A DNA stretch of 64,000 nt, taken from Alitibacter langaaensis DSM 22999. Lineage in GTDB: Bacteria > Pseudomonadota > Gammaproteobacteria > Enterobacterales > Pasteurellaceae. Made by a program: the position numbers and the translations under genes. Positions 29,708 through 40,170 of the stretch are shown in pieces (position 1 is the stretch's first letter; every line of letters begins with the position of its first letter). The DNA is taken from contig NZ_QENU01000008.1 of assembly GCF_003096995.1 (NCBI RefSeq), positions 23,410-87,409 of the forward strand. Reading direction: 5' to 3'. The notes below the pieces were generated by a model. It made no database searches, was not told where the DNA came from, and saw nothing but the letters and a program-made list of their open reading frames with translations.

Positions 29708-30972
29708 TAGTCTGCATAAACTGGTAAACGAGCACAGATTTCTAGCACTTTTGCTTTGGTTGAAAGAATAACCTCTTCTTCCTTATCTGTTCCCATTGCA
29801 TCTAACACATCACACATCCAGCCTGCAAGTGCGGCAACGTCTGCTTCAGTAAAGCCACGGCGAGTGACAGATGGCGTGCCTACTCGGATACCTGAAGTCA
29901 CAAATGGTTTTTGTGGATCATTTGGCACTGAGTTTTTATTTACAGTGATATTAGCACGGCCTAATGCAGCATCTGCCGCTTTACCTGTTTTGCCTTGTTT
30001 GATAAAGCTAACAAGGAATAAATGGTTTTCTGTTCCGTTGGAAACCACATCATAACCACGCGCTTTGAACACTTCCACCATTGCTTTGGCGTTTTTCAAT
30101 ACATTCGTTTGATATTCTTTAAAGGCAGGCTCTAATGCTTCTTTGAAACAAACCGCTTTTGCCGCGATGATATGTACTAATGGACCACCTTGATTGGCTG
30201 GGAATACAGAAGATTGTAATTTTTTATATAATTCTTCATCACCACAAGCAGATAAGATCAAACCACCACGCGGGCCGCCTAAGGTTTTATGGGTTGTGGT
30301 TGTGACGATATGCGCGTATGGCAATGGGCTTGGATAAACGCCTGCGGCGATTAAACCAGCGACGTGCGCCATATCTACGAATAAATATGCGCCTACTTCA
30401 TCGGCGATTTCGCGCATTTTCGCCCAATCAACTACTTGCGAATAAGCAGAGAAACCAGCCACGATCATTTTTGGTTTACATTCTAAGGCTTTTTGGCGTA
30501 CATCTTCGTAATCAATTACGCCATCAGCGGTAATGCCATAAAGCACTGAATTATAGATTTTTCCAGAAAAACTTACTTTTGCACCGTGAGTTAAATGTCC
30601 GCCGTGGGCTAAATCCATTCCTAAAATGGTATCGTGCGGTTGCAATAATGCGCCATACACGGCAGCATTTGCTTGTGAACCAGAGTGCGGTTGCACATTC
30701 ACATAGTCACAGTTAAACAATTCTTTTGCACGATCAATGGCTAATTGTTCAACAATATCTGCATATTCACAGCCGCCGTAATAACGTTTTCCTGGATACC
30801 CTTCTGCGTATTTATTGGTAAATTGAGAACCTTGGGCTTCCATCACACGAGGGCTTGCATAGTTTTCTGAGGCGATTAATTCGATATGTTCTTCTTGGCG
30901 ACGATTTTCATCTTGGATCGCCTGCCATAATACAGGATCATAATCAGCGATATTCATACTTTTTTTAAACAT
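29707..30972 (-). CDS. glyA: Serine hydroxymethyltransferase
   Basis: Converts serine and tetrahydrofolate to glycine and methylene-THF, the main one-carbon source for purines and thymidylate. The pyridoxal-phosphate lysine is in [24 protein letters not shown] and [13 protein letters not shown] near the N-terminus are also diagnostic. Length 421 matches E. coli GlyA (417). The ATG at 30972 has AGAGGAC upstream. A MetR-like palindrome lies about 95 bases upstream. It is transcribed from the same strand as purHD, which shares the need for one-carbon units. Confidence 0.97.
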   Translation of the reverse strand: MFKKSMNIADYDPVLWQAIQDENRRQEEHIELIASENYASPRVMEAQGSQFTNKYAEGYPGKRYYGGCEYADIVEQLAIDRAKELFNCDYVNVQPHSGSQANAAVYGALLQPHDTILGMDLAHGGHLTHGAKVSFSGKIYNSVLYGITADGVIDYEDVRQKALECKPKMIVAGFSAYSQVVDWAKMREIADEVGAYLFVDMAHVAGLIAAGVYPSPLPYAHIVTTTTHKTLGGPRGGLILSACGDEELYKKLQSSVFPANQGGPLVHIIAAKAVCFKEALEPAFKEYQTNVLKNAKAMVEVFKARGYDVVSNGTENHLFLVSFIKQGKTGKAADAALGRANITVNKNSVPNDPQKPFVTSGIRVGTPSVTRRGFTEADVAALAGWMCDVLDAMGTDKEEEVILSTKAKVLEICARLPVYAD

Positions 30973-31066
30973 TGTGTTTGTCCTCTCTGTTTTAAATATG
31001 AGAATAGTTTACCCTGTTCTCTTACAATTTTTAATGAAAATTTAATTGTTAATTTCTCATCATCTT

Positions 31067-31083
31067 GATGAATTTTTTTCATC
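31067..31083 (-). promoter_or_regulatory. MetR-like palindrome upstream of glyA
   Basis: A perfect dyad GATGAA-TTTTT-TTCATC contains TGAA-N5-TTCA, the layout of E. coli MetR sites, which activate glyA. No T tail follows on the minus strand, so it is not an obvious terminator for purD. The call rests on motif and gene context only. Confidence 0.4.
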
Positions 31084-31126
31084 TTTATGATTGATGATAG
31101 CGTTTAAAGTCATTCTACTTAATGCG

Positions 31127-32428
31127 TTACTTGCTTTCACGCGCAATGGCTCGCCAGCCAATATCTCGGCGGAAGAAACGCCCTTGCCATTGAATTTGTT
31201 CAGCGAGTTTTAACGCTTTTTGTTGGGCTTCCAAAACAGAATTGCCTAATGCAGTGGCGCAAAGCACGCGTCCGCCATTGGTGACTAATTTGCCATTTTC
31301 TTCTGCCACGCCAGCCAAGAATACTTTTTCATCCGCTGTGGCTTTTTCTGGCAAACCTTGAATTTCATCGCCTTTACGATAATCTGCGGGATACCCTTCT
31401 GCGGCTAACACAATGCCTAGTGCAGACTCTTGCGTCCATTCTGATTTGACTTGATCCAACTCGCCTTTGCAGGCTTTTAGGCAAAGTTCCACTAAGTCTG
31501 ATTTCATTCGCATCATAATTGGCTGAGTTTCAGGATCGCCAAAGCGACAGTTAAATTCAATCACTTTAGGCTGCCCCTTTTTGTCGATCATTAACCCTGC
31601 ATAGAGAAAACCTTTATAAACATTATCTTCCGCAGCCATGCCTTGCACAGTCGGATAAATAATTTGTTCCATAATGCGGTCATGAATTTCTTGAGTAACC
31701 ACTGGTGCAGGCGAATAAGCGCCCATTCCTCCAGTATTCAAGCCTTTATCGCCCTCGCCTACACGTTTGTGATCTTGACTTGTCGCCATTGGTTCAACAT
31801 TTTCGCCGTCAACCATCACGATAAAACTGGCTTCTTCGCCATCAAGAAATTCTTCAATCACTACGCGGCTGCCTGCTTCGCCAAAGGCATTGCCCGAAAG
31901 CATATCTTTGATTGCCTCTTCCGCTTCTTGCAAGGTCATTGCCACAATCACGCCTTTCCCCGCAGCTAAGCCGTCTGCTTTAACCACAATTGGCGCGCCT
32001 TTTTGGCGAACATAATCCAATGCTTGTTCCACATCGGTAAAGTTTTGATATTCTGCCGTTGGAATATGATGACGAGCTAAGAAATCTTTGGTAAAGGCTT
32101 TTGAACCCTCTAATTGCGCCGCTGATTGACGCGGGCCAAAAATCGTTAAACCTGCTTTTTCAAAGGCATCCACCACACCAACAACCAGTGGGGCTTCTGG
32201 CCCAACAATAGTCAAACCAATTTCATTTTGTTGTGCAAATTTTACCAATGCGGGAACATCCGTTGCCGAAATATTCACATTTTCAACCGCACTTTGTTTG
32301 CTATCTTTTTCTCGTGCCGTGCCTGCGTTGCCTGGAGCAACAAACACTTTTGAGGCTAATGGCGATTGTGCCGCTTTCCAAGCCAAAGCGTGTTCACGTC
32401 CACCATTTCCGATGATTAAAATATTCAT
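31127..32428 (-). CDS. purD: Phosphoribosylamine-glycine ligase
   Basis: Second step of de novo purine synthesis; ATP-grasp enzyme. Motifs: IGNGGREHALAWK at the start, KADGLAAGKGVIVA, GEEASFIVMVDG, NCRFGDPETQPIMMR, and ALGIVLAAEGYP. Length 433 is close to E. coli PurD (429). It starts 19 bases after purH stops, so purHD form one transcript controlled by the PurR box at 34091. An uptake core lies in the coding sequence near 32287. Confidence 0.97.
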   Translation of the reverse strand: MNILIIGNGGREHALAWKAAQSPLASKVFVAPGNAGTAREKDSKQSAVENVNISATDVPALVKFAQQNEIGLTIVGPEAPLVVGVVDAFEKAGLTIFGPRQSAAQLEGSKAFTKDFLARHHIPTAEYQNFTDVEQALDYVRQKGAPIVVKADGLAAGKGVIVAMTLQEAEEAIKDMLSGNAFGEAGSRVVIEEFLDGEEASFIVMVDGENVEPMATSQDHKRVGEGDKGLNTGGMGAYSPAPVVTQEIHDRIMEQIIYPTVQGMAAEDNVYKGFLYAGLMIDKKGQPKVIEFNCRFGDPETQPIMMRMKSDLVELCLKACKGELDQVKSEWTQESALGIVLAAEGYPADYRKGDEIQGLPEKATADEKVFLAGVAEENGKLVTNGGRVLCATALGNSVLEAQQKALKLAEQIQWQGRFFRRDIGWRAIARESK

Positions 32429-32447
32429 TTTTCTACCCCACTTTTAA

Positions 32448-34046
32448 TTAATGACGGAAATGACGCATTTTAGTCAACACCATCACCATATTATGTTCGT
32501 CTGCGGCATCAATCACTTCTTGATCGCGCATTGAACCACCTGGATGAATAACGCATTCAATGCCCACTGCCGCTGCCGCATCAATACCATCTCGGAATGG
32601 GAAGAACGCATCAGAAGCCATGACGCAACCTTTCACTTCTAAACCTTCATCTTGAGCTTTAATGCCTGCAATTTTCGCCGAATAAACACGGCTCATTTGG
32701 CCCGCACCAATGCCGATAGTTTGATTATTTTTCGCATAAACAATGGCATTAGATTTCACAAATTTCGCCACTTTCCAGCAGAACAGCAAATCTTCTAATT
32801 CTTGTTGAGTCGGTTTACGTTTGCTGACCACTTCTAAATCATCAATCGTCACCATGCCTAAATCCGCATCTTGCACTAACAAGCCGCCGTTTACACGTTT
32901 CACATCTAAACGTTGTTGCGATTTAGTGAATTCACCGCATTCAAGCAAGCGTACATTTTTCTTCGCTTTAACCACTTCTACCGCCGCCGCTGAAACCGTT
33001 GGTGCGATGATCACTTCCACAAATTGACGCTCAATAATCGCTTTTGCTGTGGCTTCATTTAATTCACGGTTAAAGGCAATAATGCCACCAAAGGCTGAAG
33101 TTGGGTCCGTTTGATAGGCTCGGTTGTAGGCTTCTAATGCATCTTTGCCTAATGCTACACCGCAAGGATTCGCATGTTTCACAATCACGCAAGCAGGCTC
33201 ATCAAAGGATTTCACACATTCTAACGCCGCATCCGTGTCCGCGATATTATTATAAGAAAGAGCTTTGCCTTGTAGCTGTTTCGCGGTGGAAACGCTGGCT
33301 TCTTGCTGATTTTGTTCCACATAAAACGCCGCATTTTGATGGCTGTTCTCGCCATAACGCATTGTTTGTTTACGAACAAAGTTTAAATTTAAAGTGCGTG
33401 GAAATTGGCCGCACTTCGCGTCTTTATCTTCTTCCTCGGCGGCAAAATAAGGTTTAACCATTTTGCCGAAATAATTGGCGATCATCGAATCGTATTGCGC
33501 GGTATGTTCAAATGCTTTAATCGCTAAATCAAAACGCGTTTCTAACGTTAAGCTATTTTGGTTTTGATCCATTTCAGCAAGAATGGCATCGAAATCTTTA
33601 TTATTCACCACAATGGCGACATCTTTGTGATTTTTCGCGGCAGAACGCACCATTGTTGGCCCGCCAATGTCAATATTTTCTACCGCATCTTCAAGGGAAC
33701 AATCGGCTTTTGCCACCGTTGCCGCAAATGGATAAAGGTTTACCACCACCATATCGATTCCTTCGATACCATGTTGCTGCATAATCGCGTCATCCGTGCC
33801 GCGGCGACCTAAGATCCCGCCGTGCACTTTCGGGTGCAGGGTTTTCACACGACCATCCATCATTTCAGGAAAACCAGTATAATCAGAAACTTCAGTCACG
33901 GGTAAGTCACGCTCTGCGAGCAATTTTGCTGTGCCACCAGTTGATAATAATTTGACACCACGTTGGTGTAAGCCCTGAGCGAATTCTACAATACCAGCTT
34001 TGTCAGATACGCTTAATAACGCTTGACGAATGGGACGAGTTTGCAT
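32448..34046 (-). CDS. purH: Bifunctional AICAR transformylase / IMP cyclohydrolase
   Basis: Performs the last two steps of IMP synthesis. The N-terminal MGS-like cyclohydrolase domain includes [15 protein letters not shown] and STGGTAKLL; the C-terminal transformylase carries [11 protein letters not shown] (catalytic Lys-His) and [15 protein letters not shown]. The frame opens at 34070, but the ATG at 34046 follows AAAAAGGAAAC, so the 532-residue product is preferred (E. coli 529). It is the first gene of purHD. An uptake core variant occurs in the region around 33411. Confidence 0.96.
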   Translation of the reverse strand: MQTRPIRQALLSVSDKAGIVEFAQGLHQRGVKLLSTGGTAKLLAERDLPVTEVSDYTGFPEMMDGRVKTLHPKVHGGILGRRGTDDAIMQQHGIEGIDMVVVNLYPFAATVAKADCSLEDAVENIDIGGPTMVRSAAKNHKDVAIVVNNKDFDAILAEMDQNQNSLTLETRFDLAIKAFEHTAQYDSMIANYFGKMVKPYFAAEEEDKDAKCGQFPRTLNLNFVRKQTMRYGENSHQNAAFYVEQNQQEASVSTAKQLQGKALSYNNIADTDAALECVKSFDEPACVIVKHANPCGVALGKDALEAYNRAYQTDPTSAFGGIIAFNRELNEATAKAIIERQFVEVIIAPTVSAAAVEVVKAKKNVRLLECGEFTKSQQRLDVKRVNGGLLVQDADLGMVTIDDLEVVSKRKPTQQELEDLLFCWKVAKFVKSNAIVYAKNNQTIGIGAGQMSRVYSAKIAGIKAQDEGLEVKGCVMASDAFFPFRDGIDAAAAVGIECVIHPGGSMRDQEVIDAADEHNMVMVLTKMRHFRH

Positions 34047-34084
34047 GAATGTTTCCTTTTTGTTAGCCATAAAAAATTGGCTGC

Positions 34085-34106
34085 ATTATACCGCAAACGA
34101 TTGCGC
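34085..34106 (-). promoter_or_regulatory. purHD promoter with PurR operator
   Basis: CCGCAAACGATTGCGC at 34091-34106 matches 13 of 16 positions of the PurR consensus ACGCAAACGTTTGCGT, including the central CG. TATAAT (minus strand, 34090-34085) follows directly, so bound PurR would block the promoter. purR is at 43426 in this window. Confidence 0.85.
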
Positions 34107-34134
34107 AAAACTATACTAAGATGTTTAACTGCAT

Positions 34135-34163
34135 AAAAAAACGTCCACAAAGTGAACGTTTTT
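34135..34163 (-). terminator. Terminator of the DyP peroxidase gene
   Basis: On the minus strand AACGTTCAC/GTGGACGTT (one G-T pair) with a TTT loop is followed by seven Ts. It ends the transcript of the gene at 34179-35069 before the purH promoter. Confidence 0.8.
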
Positions 34164-34178
34164 CCAATATGTTAGCAA

Positions 34179-35069
34179 CTAGAGTGCTTTTAATTTTTCC
34201 AATGATGGCGCGAAATAATATGCGCCAGTCACAGGCTTGGTGAAACCAAGAAGGCGATCAGTTTTGCCATCCACTTCACCAAACATACTGAGCAGCTGTT
34301 GTTCAATATTATGCAATTTTGCGCAATAAGAGATAAAGAACAAGCCATGCTCGCCTGTTACCGTGCCGTAAGGCAAGCTTTGGCGTAAAATTTTCAGCCC
34401 TTCACCATTTTCTTTTATATCCACACGCCCAACATGAGAAGTGGCAGGAACATCATCCAATTCCACGCTATCTGGCTTGGTTCGCCCGATGACATCTTCT
34501 TGTTTAGCCACGCTGAGTTTTGACCATTTATCTAGCTGATGCACCCAACGTTGAGTGAAAACATAACTTCCGTCCGCATCATCGCCAGTGGCGATTAAGC
34601 CCACTTTGGCGCGCTGTTCATCTTTAGGGTTTTCCGTGCCATCAATAAATCCTGTCAAATCGCGCTCTTCAATCCAGCGGAAACCGTGAATTTCTTGCTG
34701 AAATTTGACCGCACTTTGAAAGACATTGAACGCCGATTGCGCCACGCTAAAATTCACGTCAGGGCGATTTGATTGAATGTGAATAAGCAAATCATATTGC
34801 GTTGCTGGCGCGCTTAAATTGCCCTTGCCTAACGCAGTAAAAGGCTTTAATTCTGGTGCACTGTCGGCACCTGTCAATTGTTTCCACACCCTATCACCGA
34901 ATGCCACTGTTGCGCCAAGATGAGCGTCTGAATATTGGGTTTGCAATTCAGTTAATTGCGCAATAAATTGACGGCTTGCATTGGCTAATAAGCTGACATC
35001 AACTACATTCGCTTCTAAAAAGATCCCCGCTTTACAGCTCTCTAATAAAATGCCACTTTGTGCTGTCAT
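34179..35069 (-). CDS. yfeX: DyP-type heme peroxidase (YfeX-like)
   Basis: A heme peroxidase of the dye-decolourising family; E. coli YfeX is the closest well-known relative and has been proposed to oxidise porphyrinogens or to release iron from heme. The key motif [11 protein letters not shown] (GxxDG) with the distal Asp is near residues 147-157; TSHVGRVD near 213-220 contains the likely heme-ligating His; RQSLPYG and FFISYCAKL follow. Length 296 fits YfeX (299). No signal peptide is seen, so it is cytoplasmic. It is downstream of dsbD by 20 bases and probably transcribed with it. Confidence 0.88.
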   Translation of the reverse strand: MTAQSGILLESCKAGIFLEANVVDVSLLANASRQFIAQLTELQTQYSDAHLGATVAFGDRVWKQLTGADSAPELKPFTALGKGNLSAPATQYDLLIHIQSNRPDVNFSVAQSAFNVFQSAVKFQQEIHGFRWIEERDLTGFIDGTENPKDEQRAKVGLIATGDDADGSYVFTQRWVHQLDKWSKLSVAKQEDVIGRTKPDSVELDDVPATSHVGRVDIKENGEGLKILRQSLPYGTVTGEHGLFFISYCAKLHNIEQQLLSMFGEVDGKTDRLLGFTKPVTGAYYFAPSLEKLKAL

Positions 35070-35089
35070 ATTCTCTCCTTAATTTTTGA

Positions 35090-36793
35090 TTAATTCGTTT
35101 TCTGCATTAGCATATTGATCCAATCAGCAAAGGGCTGAGCCTCCATAAATCCTGTAACTCGTGAGCCTCGAATTTCTTTGCCATTGTGATCGAAAAAGAG
35201 AATGGTCGGCAATCCCATCACCTGTAATTGCTCCATTAATTCTTTATTCTCTTTGCTATTTTTTGTCATATCCACTTGTAATAAAAGCATATTTTCAAAG
35301 GCTTTTTGTACATTGTTATCCGTGAACGTGTATTTTTCAAATTCTTTACAAGCCACACACCAATCGGCATACAAATCGACCATTGCCATTTTAGTCGGAT
35401 TTTCCGCCAATGCTTGTTGCAATTCGGCATAGGTTGAAATAGGCACAAATTGGCGATGGTTTTGCGAAATTTCGTCAGATTTGACCGCACTTTTTATCCA
35501 TAAAGCATTTGGATAAAAATGCTGAAGTGCAAAAAATAACGCCAAAGTCACAATGAGTCCCACCCAATATTTTTTCGATGCCACCCAGCAACAAAATGCA
35601 ATCAACCAAAGCATCCATAAATAAACAGAATATTCGGGGAAAACACGTTCTAACAAGAATACCGGCAACAGCAATAATATAAAGCCGAATAATTCTTTTA
35701 CGATCAGCATCCACGCACCTGATTTAGGCAACACTTTATTGCCAAAGACGGTCATTAAAATGAGCGGAACGCCCATGCCTAAAGCCAGTAAATACAAGGT
35801 CGCCGCCCCAGTCAATAAATCGCCCGATTGTGCCACATAAAGCAATGCACCCGAAAGCGGCGCCGACGTGCAAGGCGATGCCACCAGCCCTGCGATCACG
35901 CCCATCATAAAAACGCCACCAAATGCCCCTGATTTTTGGCTTTGGCTCCATTGATGTAATTTATTTTGCAAACCGCTCGGCAGTTGTAATTCAAATAAGC
36001 CGAACATTGATGCGCTTAATAGCACAAATAATACGGACAACCCAATCAAAACCGCAGGGCTTTGCAGCGCCACTTGGAACGGCAAGCCTATCGCAACCAC
36101 GGCTAAGCCGAGTAAAGTATAGGTGAGCGCCATGCCTTGCACATAAACAACGCTCAAACTCAATGCACGCCCCATAGTTGGACGCTCGCCCTGCCCGATC
36201 ACAAGGGCGGAAAGCAAGGGTAACATCGGCAATACACAAGGGGTAAAGGCAAGCCCAAGCCCAAGTAAGAAAAACCAAAATACCGCATATTTTGATTGAA
36301 ATAGACTCTGCGCAAGTTTATCTTGCTCGCTTAAATTGGCTGTAAGTGCGGTCGAATTTTCTTGCGTTTTTTTGACCGCACTTAAGTTGATGATTTTTTC
36401 TTCTGGCGGATAGCAAAATCCTTTGGTGCAACCTTGATAGCTCACCACAATTTGATCCGCCGCGGTGCGCTGTTCAATCGGCACATTCACGAGTAAATCA
36501 TGGCGAAAAATTTCCACATCACCAAAAAATTCATCGTGATACATTTCCCCTTTAGGGAATTGCAATTCGCCTAATTTCGTGCTTTCACTATTTACATGAA
36601 TTTCTTTTTTATAGAGATAATAGTCATCGGCAATGCGCCACTGCAAATGCACAACATCATTTTGCCGTTCTGCAGAAAATTGAAAAGCCTCACCCGCCTT
36701 TAAAAATGCTGGTTTATTATTATCAAATAGCCCAGCTTGAGCGGAAAGTGCGGTCAAAATGAGCGCAAAAAACAAAAAAAATCGTTTCATCAT
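35090..36793 (-). CDS. dsbD: Thiol:disulfide interchange protein DsbD
   Basis: Carries electrons from cytoplasmic thioredoxin across the inner membrane to DsbC, DsbG and CcmG. After a signal peptide (about 1-20) come the periplasmic alpha domain with the redox pair in YQGCTKGFCYPPEEK, eight membrane helices (about 170-435; helix Cys in LAFTPCVLPMLPLL and VASPCTSAPLSG), and the C-terminal thioredoxin-like gamma domain with WCVACKEFE. Length 567 matches E. coli DsbD (565). The frame starts with two ATGs, either of which may serve. Two uptake cores lie close together in the linker region near 36345-36385. Confidence 0.96.
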   Translation of the reverse strand: MMKRFFLFFALILTALSAQAGLFDNNKPAFLKAGEAFQFSAERQNDVVHLQWRIADDYYLYKKEIHVNSESTKLGELQFPKGEMYHDEFFGDVEIFRHDLLVNVPIEQRTAADQIVVSYQGCTKGFCYPPEEKIINLSAVKKTQENSTALTANLSEQDKLAQSLFQSKYAVFWFFLLGLGLAFTPCVLPMLPLLSALVIGQGERPTMGRALSLSVVYVQGMALTYTLLGLAVVAIGLPFQVALQSPAVLIGLSVLFVLLSASMFGLFELQLPSGLQNKLHQWSQSQKSGAFGGVFMMGVIAGLVASPCTSAPLSGALLYVAQSGDLLTGAATLYLLALGMGVPLILMTVFGNKVLPKSGAWMLIVKELFGFILLLLPVFLLERVFPEYSVYLWMLWLIAFCCWVASKKYWVGLIVTLALFFALQHFYPNALWIKSAVKSDEISQNHRQFVPISTYAELQQALAENPTKMAMVDLYADWCVACKEFEKYTFTDNNVQKAFENMLLLQVDMTKNSKENKELMEQLQVMGLPTILFFDHNGKEIRGSRVTGFMEAQPFADWINMLMQKTN

Positions 36794-36894
36794 AAAATCC
36801 TAGCGAAAAACTAGCGGAATTATATCACGATTTAAGCCCAATAATCAGTAACTCAAACACGGCACATTGATAGAATATTACGTTGCTTTCTGTG

Positions 36895-37053
36895 CTATTT
36901 TTGCTCTTTGTCTTGATGTTGCTGACGTAATTCTTCCGCCACCATCGCAATTGCTTGCCCTGCTGCAATGCCTTGCGCCATAAGCGCTTGAATTTTTTCT
37001 ACCGCTTGTTGCTGCTGTTCATGGGTTAATCCTAATAATGCGCTATCTAACAT
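36895..37053 (-). CDS. yoaH: UPF0181 (YoaH-like) small protein
   Basis: A 52-residue frame starting [20 protein letters not shown] and continuing [20 protein letters not shown] before a Lys/Gln-rich tail. It matches the UPF0181/YoaH family, which has no known function. The ATG at 37053 has an AAAGGG ribosome site at good spacing. It is divergent from argF, with 88 bases between the starts, and stands alone after the dsbD start region. Confidence 0.88.
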   Translation of the reverse strand: MLDSALLGLTHEQQQQAVEKIQALMAQGIAAGQAIAMVAEELRQQHQDKEQK

Positions 37054-37141
37054 AATTGCCCTTTAATAACACTAAAGAAAACGGTAATATAGCAAAAATC
37101 ACAACACAACGATATAAACACAACGAGATGGGAGCAACACA

Positions 37142-38146
37142 ATGCCTTTTAACTTGAAAAATCGCCATTTACTTAGCTTGGTTAATCATAGTCCGCGAGA
37201 AATTCAGTTTTTATTAGATTTAGCCCGTGATTTGAAACGTGCAAAATATGCAGGAACTGAGCAGCCCCGTTTGAAAGGCAAAAATATTGCGTTAATTTTC
37301 GAGAAAACTTCCACTCGTACACGCTGTTCCTTTGAAGTTGCGGCTTATGATCAAGGCGCCAATGTAACCTATCTTGATCCTATTTCTTCACAAATCGGCC
37401 ATAAAGAAAGCATTAAAGACACGGCGCGCGTGTTAGGGCGTTTATATGATGCCATTGAATATCGTGGCTTTAGCCAGCAAGTAGTGAACGATTTGGCGAA
37501 ATATTCTGGCGTGCCGGTATTTAACGGTTTAACCGATGAATTTCATCCCACTCAAATGCTTGCCGATGTGTTGACAATGATGGAACACAGCCCGAAACCA
37601 TTAAATGAAATTAGCTATGTTTATATTGGCGATGCGCGTAACAATATGGGCAATTCCTTATTATTAATTGGTGCTAAATTAGGTATGGATGTGCGTATCT
37701 GTGCGCCTAAAGCCTTATTACCTGAAGAAAGTCTCGTTGCACAGTGCCAGCAATTTGCCAAAGAAACTGGCGCAAGAATTACCGTGACCGAAAATATTGA
37801 TCTTGCTGTCAACGGCGTAGATTTTGTGCATACGGATATTTGGGTTTCAATGGGCGAACCTATCGAGGCTTGGGGCGAGCGCATTGATTTGTTAATGCCA
37901 TATCAAGTAACACCAGAATTAATGAAACGCACAGGTAATCCAAACGTGAAATTTATGCACTGTTTACCCTCTTTCCACAACTGCGATACCAAAATCGGGC
38001 AAGAAATTGCGGCAAAATATCCTGCATTAGCCAATGGTATTGAAGTGACCGAAGATGTATTTGAAAGCCCAATGAACATTGCCTTTGAACAGGCTGAAAA
38101 CCGTATGCATACGATCAAAGCAGTGATGGTGGCGTCATTAGGCTAA
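37142..38146 (+). CDS. argF: Ornithine carbamoyltransferase
   Basis: Makes citrulline from ornithine and carbamoyl phosphate. Carbamoyl-phosphate binding SxRTR motif in [18 protein letters not shown] is at about residues 53-70; HPTQMLAD near 133-140 and HCLPSFHN near 272-279 complete the active site. Length 334 equals E. coli ArgF/ArgI. No other arginine genes are adjacent. I see no clear ArgR box upstream. The enzyme may serve anabolism or the arginine deiminase route; context does not decide. Confidence 0.95.
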   Translation: MPFNLKNRHLLSLVNHSPREIQFLLDLARDLKRAKYAGTEQPRLKGKNIALIFEKTSTRTRCSFEVAAYDQGANVTYLDPISSQIGHKESIKDTARVLGRLYDAIEYRGFSQQVVNDLAKYSGVPVFNGLTDEFHPTQMLADVLTMMEHSPKPLNEISYVYIGDARNNMGNSLLLIGAKLGMDVRICAPKALLPEESLVAQCQQFAKETGARITVTENIDLAVNGVDFVHTDIWVSMGEPIEAWGERIDLLMPYQVTPELMKRTGNPNVKFMHCLPSFHNCDTKIGQEIAAKYPALANGIEVTEDVFESPMNIAFEQAENRMHTIKAVMVASLG

Positions 38147-38168
38147 ATAATTACTGAAAAATAAAGTA

Positions 38169-38202
38169 AAAAGCTATACCAATATGTATAGCTTTTCTTT
38201 TT
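38169..38202 (+). terminator. Terminator of argF
   Basis: AAAAGCTATAC (38169-38179) and GTATAGCTTTT (38186-38196) form an 11-base perfect stem with a 6-base loop and a T-rich tail. Confidence 0.9.
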
Positions 38203-38253
38203 TGAGCTTGTTGCCAAGGGCATTAATTTTATCTTGAGCATTCGTTCAACATT

Positions 38254-38313
38254 TCAACGTAGCCATCAGGGTATCAACATAGCCGTCAGGGTATCAACGT
38301 AGCCGCCAGGCAA
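38254..38313. repeat. Three tandem 20-bp repeats at the 3' end of truC
   Basis: Units TCAACGTAGCCATCAGGGTA (38254), TCAACATAGCCGTCAGGGTA (38274) and TCAACGTAGCCGCCAGGCAA (38294) follow each other without a gap. The third unit encodes the last residues and stop codon of truC (minus strand), so the other two look like tandem copies of the gene's end. Each unit brings its own in-line TGA. Confidence 0.85.
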
Positions 38314-39016
38314 ATTTTTCTAACAAGGCTTGCCATTGTTGGTCTAAGTCTGCACAAATTTTAATTCGTTGCTGTGAAATGGGGTGCTGAAAGGTTAAAG
38401 TTCGAGCATGCAGCATCAATCTTGTTATTCCAGTATGCTCTGCCAATCCCCGATTTTGGTGCAAATCGCCATATTGCGTATCCCCTAAAATGGGATGGAA
38501 AATATGTTTCATGTGACGACGTAACTGATGCTTGCGCCCAGTGTGTGGCGTGAGTTCCACTAAAGAATAGCGTGCCGTTTGATACTTCCCTATCGCCCAC
38601 GGCATTTCCACCGTTTGCAAACCTTGGTAATCGGTTACCGCACTTTGCGGCTCTTTGTTTTCTTGGGCGAATTTATCCGCAATTTTATCCAACTGAATCT
38701 TTAATGGATAATCAATGCGTGCGCTATCCGTCAAATAGCCACGCACCACCGCAAGATAGCTTTTCTCTGTGGATTTCTGCTCAAATTGCTGACACAACAA
38801 ATTGGCGACTTCGCTACTCAGTGCAAATAACAAGACGCCAGATGTAGGGCGATCTAAGCGATGAATGGGGAAAACGTGCTGCCCAATTTGATCGCGCAAG
38901 GTTTGCATCACAAATTGCGTTTCATGGCTATCAAGCCAACTGCGGTGCACTAGCATCCCCGCAGGTTTATTCACCGCAACAAGATATTCGTCTTGATATA
39001 AAATTTCGAGCGTCAT
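38294..39016 (-). CDS. truC: tRNA pseudouridine(65) synthase TruC
   Basis: Isomerises U65 in tRNA-Ile and tRNA-Asp. The RluA-family catalytic motif HRLDRPTSGVLLFAL (Asp near 55) and the RTGRKHQLRRH-like segment PHTGRKHQLRRHMKHI are present. Length 240 is near E. coli TruC (260). It overlaps yqcC by four bases (ATGA), as in enterobacteria where truC and yqcC also neighbour each other. Its stop lies in a short tandem repeat. Confidence 0.92.
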   Translation of the reverse strand: MTLEILYQDEYLVAVNKPAGMLVHRSWLDSHETQFVMQTLRDQIGQHVFPIHRLDRPTSGVLLFALSSEVANLLCQQFEQKSTEKSYLAVVRGYLTDSARIDYPLKIQLDKIADKFAQENKEPQSAVTDYQGLQTVEMPWAIGKYQTARYSLVELTPHTGRKHQLRRHMKHIFHPILGDTQYGDLHQNRGLAEHTGITRLMLHARTLTFQHPISQQRIKICADLDQQWQALLEKFAWRLR

Positions 39017-39339
39017 TGTTTTTGTAACAACTGTTCAATTTCAATGATCGGACGCAATAAATCCGTTAGACGCTCCTGTTCTTTCAACGCTTCTTCAATA
39101 TAAGGCGAAATCGCAATTTGGCTTGGCAAGGGCAATTGGCTCTCACAAAGCGCGTGCATACGAGGAATAAACACCCATTGTAGCCACTCTGTTGGGCTCA
39201 TGGTGTCAATGGCAAAAGGTTCTTGGCTGGCGAATGCTTCTTCAGAAGGCGCTTCAATTTGCCATAGATCTAATTCGTTCATCACCGCTTGAAGTGCGGT
39301 CAAATGTTGGCGAGTTTTGTGTCGAATTGGCATAAACAT
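39013..39339 (-). CDS. yqcC: YqcC family protein
   Basis: A 108-residue protein of the YqcC family (function unknown). The frame has typical blocks LWQIEAPSEEAFASQEPFAIDTM (here split by short gaps), MSPTEWLQWVFIPRM and LEQLLxxQ-like ending IEIEQLLQKQ. It is coupled to truC by a four-base overlap and is divergent from the DUF2310 gene. The initiator may be ATG at 39339 or the one two codons later. Confidence 0.9.
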   Translation of the reverse strand: MFMPIRHKTRQHLTALQAVMNELDLWQIEAPSEEAFASQEPFAIDTMSPTEWLQWVFIPRMHALCESQLPLPSQIAISPYIEEALKEQERLTDLLRPIIEIEQLLQKQ

Positions 39340-39387
39340 TCTCGATAGGTTAAGATGTGACTTATTCTAACGAAAATGACAATAAAA

Positions 39388-40170
39388 ATGTATCTTGTTG
39401 AAGTATTTTTCCAAAATAATCAGCCTGATTTAGGGCTTGAACAAATGCCGTATATTAATCGTGTTATCGATCAATGGCGTTATAACGGGCAAATTATTGG
39501 GCGTGAAATTCCTGTTTTTGTGGCGGAACAAGACGGCGAAAACGGGTTTGGCACGCGTGTCATTTGCCCCGAACAATCAAGCCTGTTGCCTGAAAATAAC
39601 AATGCTGAAGTCGCTCTTGCCCTTGAACAGGCGGAAAAGTGCGGTCTAATTTTAGATAGTTTTCAAATTATTAGCGAAGATCTCAATTCTGATATTACCT
39701 TTGAACAAGAACGTCCTGAATGGCAGGTGTTGTACACCACCTATTTACAAGTCTGTTCGCCGCTGCACAGTGGTGATCGTCTTGCGCCGATTCCGCTCTA
39801 CAAACAGCTGAAAAATCAACAGCACTTAAGCATGGATGTCATCAAATGGCAGGAAAATTGGCAAGCCTGCGATCAGTTGCAAATGAATGGCTCAGTGCTA
39901 GAAAAGCAAGCCTTGGCAGAAATTTCTGACATTCATTCAAACAGTTTTAAACACGGTTATTCGCTTGCGCAAGAAATTGAGCGTGAAACTCAAATTCCAA
40001 CTTTTTATTATTTGTATCGTGTTGGCGGCGCTGATCGTTTCTCAGAGCAACAACGAAAATGCCCTAAATGTGGTGGTGATTGGGCGCTTTCCGCTCCGCT
40101 TTTTGACCTTTTTCATTTTAAGTGCGATCATTGTCGCTTGGTGTCGAATATGTCATGGAATTTTCTATAA
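39388..40170 (+). CDS. DUF2310 Zn-ribbon protein
   Basis: A 260-residue protein ending in a four-cysteine zinc ribbon ([11 protein letters not shown] ... CDHC), characteristic of the DUF2310 family, annotated as possibly nucleic-acid binding. The start MYLVEVFFQ at 39388 is the usual family start; an ATG four codons earlier (39376) is possible, and neither has a strong ribosome site. The stop TAA overlaps the queF ATG by one base (TAATG at 40168-40172), indicating coupling to queuosine synthesis. In enterobacteria the equivalent place between yqcC and queF holds syd; this protein does not resemble Syd. Confidence 0.82.
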   Translation: MYLVEVFFQNNQPDLGLEQMPYINRVIDQWRYNGQIIGREIPVFVAEQDGENGFGTRVICPEQSSLLPENNNAEVALALEQAEKCGLILDSFQIISEDLNSDITFEQERPEWQVLYTTYLQVCSPLHSGDRLAPIPLYKQLKNQQHLSMDVIKWQENWQACDQLQMNGSVLEKQALAEISDIHSNSFKHGYSLAQEIERETQIPTFYYLYRVGGADRFSEQQRKCPKCGGDWALSAPLFDLFHFKCDHCRLVSNMSWNFL

